This document shows, in pieces, positions 18,065 to 28,188 of a stretch of 64,000 bases of DNA. The notes beneath the pieces were generated by a model that ran no database searches, was not told where the DNA came from, and saw only the letters and a program-made list of their open reading frames with translations. Position numbers and translations under genes: made by a program. Numbering within the stretch: the first letter of the stretch is position 1; every line of letters begins with the position of its first letter. Origin of the DNA: Litoreibacter janthinus (GTDB lineage: Bacteria; Pseudomonadota; Alphaproteobacteria; Rhodobacterales; Rhodobacteraceae); contig NZ_FOYO01000001.1 of assembly GCF_900111945.1 (NCBI RefSeq), positions 2,983,751-3,047,750 on the forward strand. Reading direction: 5' to 3'.

Positions 18065-19068
18065 TTAACTGGACTTCTTGCGGCGCATCATGTCGGCATA
18101 GACTGCCAGAATGATGATCGCCCCGGTAACGACGGTTTGCCATTCCTGCGCAACAGACAGCACGCGCAGCCCGTTGGTGAGAACGGCCATGATCAAGGCT
18201 CCGATGAGCGAGCCGAGGATGGAGCCGCGACCGCCTGACAGCGACGTGCCGCCAATCACCACCGCAGCAATCGCTTCAAGCTCGTAGCCAAGGCCCAGAG
18301 CCGGTTGCGCAGAGTTCAGGCGCGACGCGATCAACAGGCCCGCGATACCGACGATTGAGCCGGCGAGCGCATAAATCGCGATCTTCCAGCGGTCGGTATT
18401 CACCCCCGACAAACGTACGGATTCTTCGTTCGACCCAAGCGCAAAGCAGTAGCGGCCAAGCACGGTGCGGTTCAGGATGTAAGCCGTTACAGCCGCCACA
18501 ATGAACAAAATCAACACGCCGTTGGGGATTGGAATGGCAGGGATGATCTCCCCGATTAGCGAGCCGCGGGAAATCTCGCTGAAGCCCGGAGTGTCGTTGA
18601 AATAGATCGGCCGCGTGCCGGAAATCACAAGGCTCAGCCCCTTGAGGATCAGCATCATTCCGAGGGTCGCAATGAACGGCGGAATGGCCATCTTCGCGAC
18701 GAATGTACCAGAGCTTGCGCCACAAAGCGCTCCCGTCAGCACGGCGGCGACCACGCCCAGCATCAGCGGCAGTCCCGCATAGGTCAGCACGACACCCGTA
18801 ATGACCGCACAGAACGTCATCATGGTGCCGACCGACAGATCGATCCCACCCGTGATGATGACCAATGTGACCGCAATGGCCAGAACGCCATTCACGGATG
18901 TGGCCTGTAGAATGGCCAGCATGTTGGACGTTTGCATGAAGTTGGGGGAGGCAATGGAAAACCCGATCAAAAGTACGACCAAGCTGGCGAAGGCCAACAC
19001 CCGTTGGTGGGTTCCGGCCGCGACAATCCGAGATAGCGTGGACTTTGGCGCCTCTGCTGTGGTGGTGC

Positions 19069-19072
<4 letters not shown>
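18065..19072 (-). CDS. Sugar ABC transporter, permease (RbsC type)
   Basis: The 335-residue inner-membrane protein has about ten hydrophobic segments and the BPD_transp_2 hallmarks: [15 protein letters not shown] near residue 75, [16 protein letters not shown], and the [19 protein letters not shown] cytoplasmic loop that docks with the ATPase. The start at 19072 gives an ATGA overlap with the ATPase stop. A 38-codon open extension upstream lies inside the ATPase gene and is rejected. Confidence 0.93.
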
Positions 19073-20595
<1,523 letters not shown>

Positions 20596-20626
20596 GTCGA
20601 ATGCCCTCCCAAGCCGATCACCGATC

Positions 20627-21385
20627 CTAGATCGTACAACCACCATCAACCAAGACGGCCTGTCCGGTCACGAACCGGCTGCCATCCGACAAAAGATGAA
20701 CAACGGTTGGTGTCATATCGTCTACCGTCGCCAGACGCCCCATTGGCTGACGCGCGATGAAGTCTTTCTCGGCCTGAACCGGATCGGGTGCCGATGCGAT
20801 ACGGCCTCGCAAGGCGGGCGTATCAACCGTTCCGGGGCACAACGCGTTACACCGCAAATTTTGCGCCACGAAATCCGCAGCAATTGCCTTGGTCAGCCCG
20901 ATCACAGCGGCCTTGGTCGCGCCATAGGCCGTCCGAGCCACAAAGCCCTTCTCAGATGAGGCCATCGACGACATGTTCAAGATCGACGTGCTGCCCTCGC
21001 TTTCGGCGCGGCGCAACAGGCCGGGCACAAAGGCGCGGCACATACGAACCATTGAAGTGACATTGAGGTTGACCGAAAAGTCCCAAGCCGCATCGTCCAG
21101 CTCAAGAAGTGTGCCGTGGTGAACGACGCCCGCACAGTTGAACAACCCGTCTAGGTCTGGCAGCTCAGCGGCGAGTGCGTCAATTGCAGCCCCTTCAGTC
21201 ACGTCAAGCACGCGGGTCTCAATCCCGGGAACACCTGCCAGATCGGCCAACAAATCGCCGTTGATGTCCGTTGCAATCACAGTGGCGCCCGCAGCGGCAC
21301 AGGCCCGCGCGCTCGCTGCACCGATCCCCTGACCGGCGGCCGTGATCAGGATTCTCTTGGTCTTGAGTGTCACATCAGCCCCCAT
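20627..21385 (-). CDS. DHRS6-like SDR, probable 2-keto-3-deoxy-L-fuconate 4-dehydrogenase
   Basis: The 252-residue classical SDR has ITAAGQGIG (cofactor loop), [14 protein letters not shown], the Ser in NMSSMASS, catalytic YGATK and [14 protein letters not shown]. These stretches closely follow the DHRS6/BDH2 subfamily. In bacterial sugar clusters that subfamily oxidises 2-keto-3-deoxy-L-fuconate (or rhamnonate) at C4 with NAD+. The start at 21385 lies 3 nt after the dehydratase stop; ATG 21412 is in frame but has no ribosome site. The specificity is inferred from the neighbours. Confidence 0.87.
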   Translation of the reverse strand: MGADVTLKTKRILITAAGQGIGAASARACAAAGATVIATDINGDLLADLAGVPGIETRVLDVTEGAAIDALAAELPDLDGLFNCAGVVHHGTLLELDDAAWDFSVNLNVTSMVRMCRAFVPGLLRRAESEGSTSILNMSSMASSEKGFVARTAYGATKAAVIGLTKAIAADFVAQNLRCNALCPGTVDTPALRGRIASAPDPVQAEKDFIARQPMGRLATVDDMTPTVVHLLSDGSRFVTGQAVLVDGGCTI

Positions 21386-21387
21386 GG

Positions 21388-22911
21388 TCACATCACCGCT
21401 CCTATTTGCCATGGTACGAATTCAACCCCGCCAAAGCCAAGGTCTTCGCTTTTTGTCTGTTCACCAGAGGCCACGCGAATGAACATCTCGAATATCTCTT
21501 GGCCCTTGTCTTCAAGGCTGACACCATCGCTAATAATGTCCCCGCAATTGATGTCCATATCGTCAGACATGCGCGCATACATTTCGGAATTGGTCGCGAT
21601 TTTTATGCATGGCGTGGGCATGTATCCCGAAACCGAACCGCGCCCTGTGGTAAAGACAATCAGGTTTGCGCCCGATGCAACTTGGCCTGTGACAGAGCAA
21701 GGATCGAACCCCGGGCTATCCATAAAAACAAAGCCGCTCTTGTCGATTTTCTCGCCAAACAGGTAAACATCGGTCAGGGGTGCGCTGCCGCTTTTTGCCA
21801 CCGCACCAAGCGACTTTTCAAGGATCGTCGTCAAACCGCCGCGCTTGTTGCCGGGGCTGGGGTTGTTGTCCATCTCGCCTTTGTTGCGGGCGGTGTAGTC
21901 TTCCCACCAGCGCACGCGATCAATCAGTTTTTCACCCACCTCGACCGAAGCCGCGCGGCGGGTCAGCAGGTGCTCTGCGCCGTAGATTTCAGACGTTTCT
22001 GAAAGGATTGTTGTCCCGCCGTGACGCACCACGAGGTCAGAGGCCACGCCCAGCGCGGGATTTGCGGTGATACCGGAATATCCATCTGAGCCGCCGCATT
22101 GCATACCCACCGTCAGTTGAGACACCGGTGCAGTTTGGCGCGTAGCGGCATTTGCCAACTCGGCAATGCCGCGCAATTCGACCAGACCTTTTTCAATGGT
22201 CTTACGGGTACCGCCTTCGTTCTGGATCGTCATATACCGCAACGCACCATCTGCACGGATAGGCCGACCCCCAACAAGCGCCGACACTTGCATGACCTCA
22301 CAGCCAAGCCCGATCAATAGGATGCCGCCAAAGTTGGGATGCTGCGCGTAGCCCGACAAGGTGCGCAGCAAAGTGTCATAGCCCTCGTTGTCGCCCGACA
22401 TCCCGCAGCCGGTGCCATGGGTGATAGGAACAATCCCGTCGATATTTGGATAGTCGTCGAGAAAGCCGGACTTCTCAGCCGCCTCCGCGATAAATTTTGC
22501 AACCGAGCCTGAACAGTTCACTGATGTCAGGATGCCCAGATAGTTGCGGGTGCCGACACGGCCATCGGCTCGGTGATAGCCCTGAAACGTCCGATCTTCA
22601 GTGGCGGGTTCCAACGCGATCATCTCGCTCGCATGAGCGTAGTCTTGAGCGTGTTCGCCCATGCCAAGGTTCTGCACGTGAACATGTTCGCCGACTTCAA
22701 TGTCGTGCGTTGCCTGCCCGATGGTTTGCCCATAGCGCAGCACATTCTGACCAGCCTTGATCGGTGAGACTGCAAACTTGTGGCCGCGCTTGACGGACTG
22801 CGACAGCGTCACGCCCCCCTCACCGCTGAGTTCACCAACACCGATGTCGCTCAAAGCAATCGCAACATTGTCTTGCGCGTTGAGCTTTAGCGTGCGGGGG
22901 AGGTCACTCAT
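21388..22911 (-). CDS. UxaA-family dehydratase, probable L-fuconate dehydratase
   Basis: The 507-residue product has the whole altronate/galactarate dehydratase layout. An N-terminal SAF-like domain (about 1-95) is followed by the catalytic domains: GRVGTRNYLGILTSVNCSG, THGTGCGMSG, LGCEVMQV, MQCGGSDGYSGITANPALG and MDSPGFDPCSVTGQVASG. The conserved Cys/His residues bind the metal. UxaA-family enzymes dehydrate sugar acids. Here the flanking genes point to L-fuconate as substrate, in place of the enolase-superfamily FucD. GAGGA lies 9 nt before ATG 22911. It is the first gene of the leftward operon, divergent from the regulator. Confidence 0.85.
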   Translation of the reverse strand: MSDLPRTLKLNAQDNVAIALSDIGVGELSGEGGVTLSQSVKRGHKFAVSPIKAGQNVLRYGQTIGQATHDIEVGEHVHVQNLGMGEHAQDYAHASEMIALEPATEDRTFQGYHRADGRVGTRNYLGILTSVNCSGSVAKFIAEAAEKSGFLDDYPNIDGIVPITHGTGCGMSGDNEGYDTLLRTLSGYAQHPNFGGILLIGLGCEVMQVSALVGGRPIRADGALRYMTIQNEGGTRKTIEKGLVELRGIAELANAATRQTAPVSQLTVGMQCGGSDGYSGITANPALGVASDLVVRHGGTTILSETSEIYGAEHLLTRRAASVEVGEKLIDRVRWWEDYTARNKGEMDNNPSPGNKRGGLTTILEKSLGAVAKSGSAPLTDVYLFGEKIDKSGFVFMDSPGFDPCSVTGQVASGANLIVFTTGRGSVSGYMPTPCIKIATNSEMYARMSDDMDINCGDIISDGVSLEDKGQEIFEMFIRVASGEQTKSEDLGFGGVEFVPWQIGAVM

Positions 22912-22981
22912 TTCGCGCATTCCTCTGGTTGCCAGCGGGCCAGTTCGATAATGTGACGACTAGCTTGACTTGCATCATGTG

Positions 22982-23001
22982 TCAACTAACATGTCAGTTG
23001 A
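22982..23001. promoter_or_regulatory. Probable operator of the GntR regulator
   Basis: TCAACTAACA followed by TGTCAGTTGA is a 20-bp palindrome with a single mismatch. It is centred in the 101-nt gap between the divergent dehydratase and gntR genes, and its right end abuts the gntR ribosome site. Size and position fit a FadR-type GntR dimer controlling both directions. Confidence 0.6.
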
Positions 23002-23012
23002 AGGAATGAAGA

Positions 23013-23711
23013 ATGCCGATGCCAGACCACACGCTTGATATTAACGGCTTGGACGGCCCCTTGGGGCAACGGGTCTACTCCGCCTTGCGAACTGGCATTC
23101 TTGAAATGGCACTGAAACCGGGGGAAGTCTTACGCAAAGGGGCGCTTTGCGACCAATTGGGTGTGTCCCGATCCCCTGTGGCCGAAGCCTTGGGGCGATT
23201 GTCATCGGACGGGCTGGTCGACATCATTCCGCAATCTGCCACCCGAGTCTCGCAATTCTCGTTGGCCGAGCTTCTGGAAGAGCACTTTCTACGCGAAGCG
23301 GTCGAAGTGGCCGCCGTGGCACGCGTTGCAAATGAGAGGACGGACGAGCAACTCACACGGCTTTCGCGGAACCTGCGCTATCAGACCCTGCTTATCGAGG
23401 ACGAAGATTTTCAGGGGTTCTTCGAGGCGGATCTAGAGTTCCACGAATTGATCCTCAGCTTCACCGGCTTTCCAAAGGTAAACCAAGTAGCCGAAGAAAT
23501 GACACTGCAACTGCGCCGCGCGCGCAAGCTGATCTTGCCGGAACCCGGACGCCCCGCCCAAGCGGTGGCTGAACACCAAGAGATTTTCAAAGCAATCGAG
23601 GCCAAGGACGTCGACGCGGCACGCTCCACGATGGCGCAGCACCTTCGCCAAATGACAAAACGTATCGTGCCTCTTGAACGCGAACATCCGGAATACTTCC
23701 GCACAACCTGA
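23013..23711 (+). CDS. GntR-family regulator, FadR subfamily
   Basis: The 232-residue product has an N-terminal winged helix (about 15-80: GQRVYSALRTGIL, GVSRSPVAEALGRLSSDGLV). An all-helical FCD ligand-binding domain follows (about 90-225: LREAVEVAAV, FHELILSFTGFP, VAEHQEIFKAI with the metal-binding His positions). It probably represses the fucose-type genes and responds to a pathway sugar acid. AAGGA is 7 nt before ATG. The operator-like palindrome lies immediately upstream, and the catabolic genes follow on the same strand after 11 nt, so it should autoregulate. Confidence 0.9.
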   Translation: MPMPDHTLDINGLDGPLGQRVYSALRTGILEMALKPGEVLRKGALCDQLGVSRSPVAEALGRLSSDGLVDIIPQSATRVSQFSLAELLEEHFLREAVEVAAVARVANERTDEQLTRLSRNLRYQTLLIEDEDFQGFFEADLEFHELILSFTGFPKVNQVAEEMTLQLRRARKLILPEPGRPAQAVAEHQEIFKAIEAKDVDAARSTMAQHLRQMTKRIVPLEREHPEYFRTT

Positions 23712-23722
23712 ATTGGGAAACC

Positions 23723-24772
23723 ATGAAGCTGGCGACAAAAAACCCACTGAACCAACGCACCAAATCCCCCGTTGCGCTGACCCAACTGGGGTTTGGCGGC
23801 GCGCCCTTGGGCAATCTGTATCGCAAGATTGAAGACGCCGACGCACAGGCCACACTCGATGCCGCTTGGGACGCTGGCATCCGTTATTTCGATACCGCCC
23901 CTCAATACGGGTTAGGCCGATCCGAGATGCGGTTTTCCGAGGCTCTGACCCGCTTTGACACCGACGCTCTGACGCTCTCCACAAAGGTTGGCCGTGTTCT
24001 TGAGGACTGCGCCCCCGAAGATGTCACACCGGAGGCTTTCGTCGATGTGCCCCAAAAGCGGATCGTTTTTGACTTCACCTACGAGGGGATCATGCGCAGC
24101 TATGAAGATAGCATCGCACGATTGAAGTCTGATCAGATTGATATGCTGCTGCTTCATGACATCGACGCAGGCACCCGCGGTCAAACGTTCGAAGACAACA
24201 ACCTGCGCCAACTATTTTCCCAAGGCGGTTACCGCGCTTTGTCTGAACTGCGCGACGCAGGCAAGATTTCCGCAATCGGTGCGGGCGTCAACACGTGGCA
24301 AATTTGCGAGCGGCTGTTGGGCGAGGCCGATTTTGACGGGTTCCTGTTGGCAGGGCGTTATACACTTCTTGAGCAAGACCCGCTCGACAGCTTCCTGCCG
24401 CTCTGCGTCAAACGCGATGTCGGGATTATCTTGGGTGGCCCTTACAACTCTGGAATTCTTGCAACGGGCGCGGTCGCAGGCGCGCATTATGACTATGCCC
24501 CTGCCCCGCACGAAATCCTGCAACGGGTCCAAAAGCTTGGCGAAGTTTGTGCCGCTCACAACACCCCGCTCATTACGGCGGCCTTGCAGTTCCCGCTCGG
24601 GCACGCGGCCGTGAAGACCGTTATTCCCGGAGCCTCCACCCCGGATGAGGTTCGCCAGAACGTTGCGATTTTCGAGGAACGTATTCCGCAAGCGCTTTGG
24701 TCGGATCTCAAGTCCGAGGGTCTCATCCGTGCCGACGCCCCTACCCCATCGGAGCCCAATCATGTTGCGTAA
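23723..24772 (+). CDS. Aldo-keto reductase, probable L-fucose/aldose 1-dehydrogenase
   Basis: The 349-residue TIM-barrel has the AKR tetrad: D57 and Y62 in RYFDTAPQYG, K88 in STKVG and H145 in LLLHD. The sequence follows the D-threo-aldose/L-fucose 1-dehydrogenase group, which oxidises L-fucose to L-fucono-1,5-lactone with NAD(P)+. The next two genes are a FucU-like mutarotase and a lactonase, which act just before and just after this step. It overlaps the mutarotase gene by 11 nt. Confidence 0.87.
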   Translation: MKLATKNPLNQRTKSPVALTQLGFGGAPLGNLYRKIEDADAQATLDAAWDAGIRYFDTAPQYGLGRSEMRFSEALTRFDTDALTLSTKVGRVLEDCAPEDVTPEAFVDVPQKRIVFDFTYEGIMRSYEDSIARLKSDQIDMLLLHDIDAGTRGQTFEDNNLRQLFSQGGYRALSELRDAGKISAIGAGVNTWQICERLLGEADFDGFLLAGRYTLLEQDPLDSFLPLCVKRDVGIILGGPYNSGILATGAVAGAHYDYAPAPHEILQRVQKLGEVCAAHNTPLITAALQFPLGHAAVKTVIPGASTPDEVRQNVAIFEERIPQALWSDLKSEGLIRADAPTPSEPNHVA

Positions 24773-25193
24773 TATCCCCCCCATCCTGTCACCCGATTTG
24801 CTGCAAAGTTTGCGGGCCATGGGCCACGGGGACGAGATCGTGATCGCAGATGCCAACTTCCCCGCAACCGCACTTGCCAGTCGCTGCCACCGTTTGGACG
24901 GCGTGAGTGCTACAGATGTTCTGGAGGCGGTGCTACGCGTCATGCCACTTGATAGCTTTGTGCCAGACCCCGCCTTGGTTATGGAGGTTGTCGACGACCC
25001 CGACGCGGTGCCACCAGTCGTGGGGGAATTCCAAAAGATCACGACCGCAACTGCCGATAATCCTGTCGCTCTGGAGAGGTTGGAGCGCTTTGCATTTTAT
25101 GACCGCGCAAAAACAGCATTCGCCATTGTCCAAACCGGCGAGACGCGACTTTACGGGAACATTATCCTGAAGAAAGGCGTGATCGGCACATGA
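24762..25193 (+). CDS. fucU: L-fucose mutarotase (RbsD/FucU family)
   Basis: The 143-residue product interconverts sugar anomers. It has the family signature LRAMGHGDEIVIADANFP with catalytic H22, the FYDRAK segment (Y113) and the C-terminal GETRLYGNIILKKGV. The start is ATG 24762, with GGAG 7 nt upstream and inside the end of the AKR gene; longer frames upstream are spurious. It supplies the anomer used by the dehydrogenase. RbsD (ribose pyranase) is the alternative, but the neighbours favour fucose. Confidence 0.88.
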   Translation: MLRNIPPILSPDLLQSLRAMGHGDEIVIADANFPATALASRCHRLDGVSATDVLEAVLRVMPLDSFVPDPALVMEVVDDPDAVPPVVGEFQKITTATADNPVALERLERFAFYDRAKTAFAIVQTGETRLYGNIILKKGVIGT

Positions 25194-26017
25194 TAATCGA
25201 TGCACACCAGCATTTTTGGCAGTTGGATCGCGGCGACTACGGCTGGCTCACGCCAGAGCTTGAGCCCCTCTACCGCGACTTTATGCCGGACGATCTGGCA
25301 CCGCATCTGGACCGGCATGGCATTGACGGGACGATCTTGGTGCAAGCCGCACCGACTCCGGCCGAAACGGAATTCCTGCTTGAGATCGCCCAGAGGACAC
25401 CGTTCGTTTTAGGCGTAGTGGGCTGGACCGACTTCAGCGCCGCCTCAGCGCCCGATGATATCGCACGGCTTGCCAAACATCCCAAGCTGGTGGGACTGCG
25501 CCCGATGATCCAGGATATCGCCGACGACGACTGGATGCTGCGCCCCGACCTCGCACCCGCCTTCGATGCAATGACCCGGCACGGCCTGACATTTGACGCC
25601 TTGGTGCTGCCGCGTCACCTGTCGCGAATGCGCCAGCTGCTGTCTCGCCATCCGAATTTGCGCACCGTCATCGACCACGCAGCGAAACCCGAAATCGCAA
25701 CCGGACAGTTTGATAAATGGGCCAACGATATGTCTGCCCTCGCAAAGGAAAGCAGAGCCTTTTGCAAGCTATCGGGCCTTTTGACAGAAGCGGGCAACGA
25801 CTGGACGACGGCCGACGTCGCGCCCTATGTCGCACATGTGCTGGAAAGCTTTGGGCCTGAAAGGCTCGTCTGGGGCAGCGACTGGCCGGTCTTGACGCTC
25901 GCCGCCAGCTACGGGCAATGGATTGAAATCGCACAGTCTTTGATATCTTGTGACGTCTCAAGAGCCAAAATTTTTGGGCCAAACGCCGTCGACCTGTACC
26001 AAATTCCTAAGACGTGA
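25190..26017 (+). CDS. Amidohydrolase-2, probable L-fucono-1,5-lactonase
   Basis: The 275-residue TIM-barrel hydrolase of COG3618 has the metal motif DAHQHFW (H6, H8), LVQAAPT, VIDHAAKP and WGSDWPV with the catalytic Asp. Members open L-fuconolactone or L-rhamnonolactone. It starts within the fucU stop (ATGA), completing a tightly coupled gntR-AKR-fucU-lactonase operon. No T-rich terminator follows; only a short hairpin (GTCCTG/CAGGAC, 26054-26068) is seen. Confidence 0.87.
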   Translation: MIIDAHQHFWQLDRGDYGWLTPELEPLYRDFMPDDLAPHLDRHGIDGTILVQAAPTPAETEFLLEIAQRTPFVLGVVGWTDFSAASAPDDIARLAKHPKLVGLRPMIQDIADDDWMLRPDLAPAFDAMTRHGLTFDALVLPRHLSRMRQLLSRHPNLRTVIDHAAKPEIATGQFDKWANDMSALAKESRAFCKLSGLLTEAGNDWTTADVAPYVAHVLESFGPERLVWGSDWPVLTLAASYGQWIEIAQSLISCDVSRAKIFGPNAVDLYQIPKT

Positions 26018-26685
26018 TCGACCCCGGCGACGCGGCCCTAACTTGCACAGAAGGTCCTGATGCAGGACACGAAGTTCCGTGACGCATCGACACCCTGCAT
26101 TTGCAAATCAGTCTCTCGACTGGGCAGTGGCGCATATTTCTGGAAACGACTCGGCTCGATGAAGCGGCAATGAGCAGATCCGGCCAAAGACCGATTGGAA
26201 GCAAGCCATATGGGCGCTCTAGGGGGTCCGCCTCGGTGAAAAATGCGGCACTGCCGGGCCATCACTGCTGCCAACGCGAGAGTATGCTGCGAGAGCAATC
26301 GCCGTAGTTGCAGCGGCTAGGTATATTCACACAGCCGACGCTGCATGATGCAGCTTTCTGATTGATCTCAAACGGGGCGCAGCGTCGTAGCAACTCAACC
26401 CCGCATGCCGCGTCTCGATTCGCATCGTCGCTCCAAAGTGGCGCCAGAGCGCTTTCTGAGCAGATCACCAAACCATCGCTTTTGGCTGAATTGTTTCCTG
26501 TTTCTTGGCGTTCTGCGCCACAATTAGCCAATTTCCCCTGCAATCGTTGCAATGCATCGGGCATGCAGAGTATGGATTAACCTACTATGGCGGTGGGGTT
26601 CGCTGGAGGGGTGTTGCGTGGGGGCGCAATCATCATGAGTCCGGAGGAGCTGATCACCGCTGTATGTTTATGAGTGAGCTGCCAC
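26018..26685. other. Apparently non-coding stretch of 0.67 kb
   Basis: No open frame here looks like a gene: the short ones have basic, His/Cys/Ser-rich translations and no ribosome sites. It contains small inverted repeats at 26054-26068 and 26340-26354 (GCTGCAT-G-ATGCAGC). Base composition looks more mixed than in the flanking genes. It could hold decayed gene remnants, the promoter of the Hint gene and perhaps a small RNA. I see nothing more specific. Confidence 0.4.
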
Positions 26686-27702
26686 ATGCAACACCATCTG
26701 CCGACCGACTTTGTCACCAACCATGCGTTTCTGGTGTATCCAGCCGCAGAATTCCGTGTGACCAACGGCGTAAATCACGGCGATCCCGTCGCAGGTGTCG
26801 ATGATGTGTGTCTCGGCGACGGCTACAGCCTGAAGCGCAGCGCCCAGATCTATTCCATGGACCTGTCCGAAACTATAGGAGCCGGCCTGCGCCCCGTTTT
26901 CTCGGTGTCCGATGGCAGCCAGATCGAGGTGCCCGGCACCCGCACACGCATCTGTGCCCGCCTGACCTTCATGACGCAAATCGGTGCCTCAGTGGATGCG
27001 CTGGTCATTGCCTGCGACGCGCCGCTCGCACGCAACTATCTCTACCCTCTTGGCCCGATTGAAACTGGTGTTGAATACACGCTAATCGCCGCCGAGGATT
27101 CCCCTCGCGAAATCCCGCTCGCCGATCTGACGGGAATGAGCTTTGGCCGCGGCACCCGCATCACCATGTCCGACGGATCGCAGCGCCCAGTCGAACGCCT
27201 GCAAGCCGGAGACCGCGTCCTGACGCGCGACAACGGGATGCAAGAAGTCCGCTGGGTCGGCACCCGCACCGTGCAAGGCGCTGGCGAGTTTGCTCCGGTT
27301 GTCATCAGCCAAGGTGCTATGGGCAATGCCGAGGACATCACTGTCAGCCAGCAACACCGCATGTTGGTCTCGGACTGGCGCGCGGAGGTTATGGTCGGCT
27401 CAAAAGACGTGCTGATCTCGGCCATTGATCTGGTCAATGACGATACGATCTATGTGCGCAAAGGCGGCTTCGTTGAATACACCCAGCTGGTGTTTGACCA
27501 GCACCAGATCCTCTATGCCGAGGGCGTCCCGACCGAAAGCCTGCACATGTCGCAGCAAATCCTGAACGGCCTGCCCGAAGATGTCGCAATCGAGGTGCTA
27601 GAGCTTTTCCCTGACCTGCCCTCTGCAGAGCCGAAGTTCAGCCGCGTCCCGCTCAAAAGCAAAGACGCCGCCAACCTGCTCCGCCAGACCGGCAGGCTTT
27701 AA
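26686..27702 (+). CDS. Hint-domain (Hint_2) protein
   Basis: The 338-residue product has an N-terminal beta-rich region (1-145) of unknown fold. A Hint_2 domain follows at about 150-300 (GTRITMSDGSQRPVERLQAGDRVLTRDNG, WVGTRTV, SQQHRMLVSDW, HQILYAEGVPTESL). Hint domains are related to inteins and Hedgehog autoprocessing units, and Rhodobacteraceae carry many in secreted or surface proteins. At the position of the usual first Cys the sequence reads S-F-G-R-G-T, so self-cleavage is uncertain. No clear signal peptide is seen. The start may be ATG 26686 or GTG 26674. It ends 1 nt from the converging NTF2-like gene. Confidence 0.78.
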   Translation: MQHHLPTDFVTNHAFLVYPAAEFRVTNGVNHGDPVAGVDDVCLGDGYSLKRSAQIYSMDLSETIGAGLRPVFSVSDGSQIEVPGTRTRICARLTFMTQIGASVDALVIACDAPLARNYLYPLGPIETGVEYTLIAAEDSPREIPLADLTGMSFGRGTRITMSDGSQRPVERLQAGDRVLTRDNGMQEVRWVGTRTVQGAGEFAPVVISQGAMGNAEDITVSQQHRMLVSDWRAEVMVGSKDVLISAIDLVNDDTIYVRKGGFVEYTQLVFDQHQILYAEGVPTESLHMSQQILNGLPEDVAIEVLELFPDLPSAEPKFSRVPLKSKDAANLLRQTGRL

Positions 27703-27703
27703 G

Positions 27704-28069
27704 CTACATCCCGTAAAAGAATTCTTCCCGAACAATCTTGCCATTGGCAACGTGGTAAACCGCGACCTCTTTCATCGGCTCGATCGCGCCCGTCTCCTTG
27801 CTTTTGGCGGTCATCTCAAAAATCACTGCGAACCGGTCATCGCCATGCGGGAACGGGTCAGAGATGTCGCTGTCCAGAATGTCATACATGCTGGCGAACC
27901 AAGCATGCTTCCCCTTCACCCCTTCGATCCCATTTGTTTCGCGGCCATTTCCCATGTCGACAGACTCGACTGAGACAACATCAGCGGCGTAAAGCTTATC
28001 GAGATTTGCAAGCTCGCGGTTCTCGCGACAGCCTGCGACCAGTTCGTTAGCGATATCCATCAGTTTCAT
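27704..28069 (-). CDS. NTF2/SnoaL-like protein
   Basis: The 121-residue product has the order of an NTF2-like cone fold. A long N-terminal helix (MKLMDIANELVAGCRENRELANLDKLYA) is followed by DVVSVES, GIEGVKGKHAWF, then three beta strands ending YHVANGKIVREEFFYGM. These folds serve as small enzymes or ligand binders, and nothing indicates the ligand. It converges with the Hint gene. prfC is divergent, 119 nt away. Confidence 0.75.
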   Translation of the reverse strand: MKLMDIANELVAGCRENRELANLDKLYAADVVSVESVDMGNGRETNGIEGVKGKHAWFASMYDILDSDISDPFPHGDDRFAVIFEMTAKSKETGAIEPMKEVAVYHVANGKIVREEFFYGM

Positions 28070-28188
28070 TAAATCTCTCCCGTAAGATGTTCTTATTATG
28101 TTCGCACGATGCCTGACTCGCGCGTTGCAATCAAGACAGACCTCCTGACCGATTGCGGAACCCCTCCGACGCCTCTATATCCCTCAGA

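Noticed and set aside
26101..26564. Short frames in the gene-free block
   Set aside because: They have unusual amino-acid composition, no ribosome sites and no recognisable motif on either strand.
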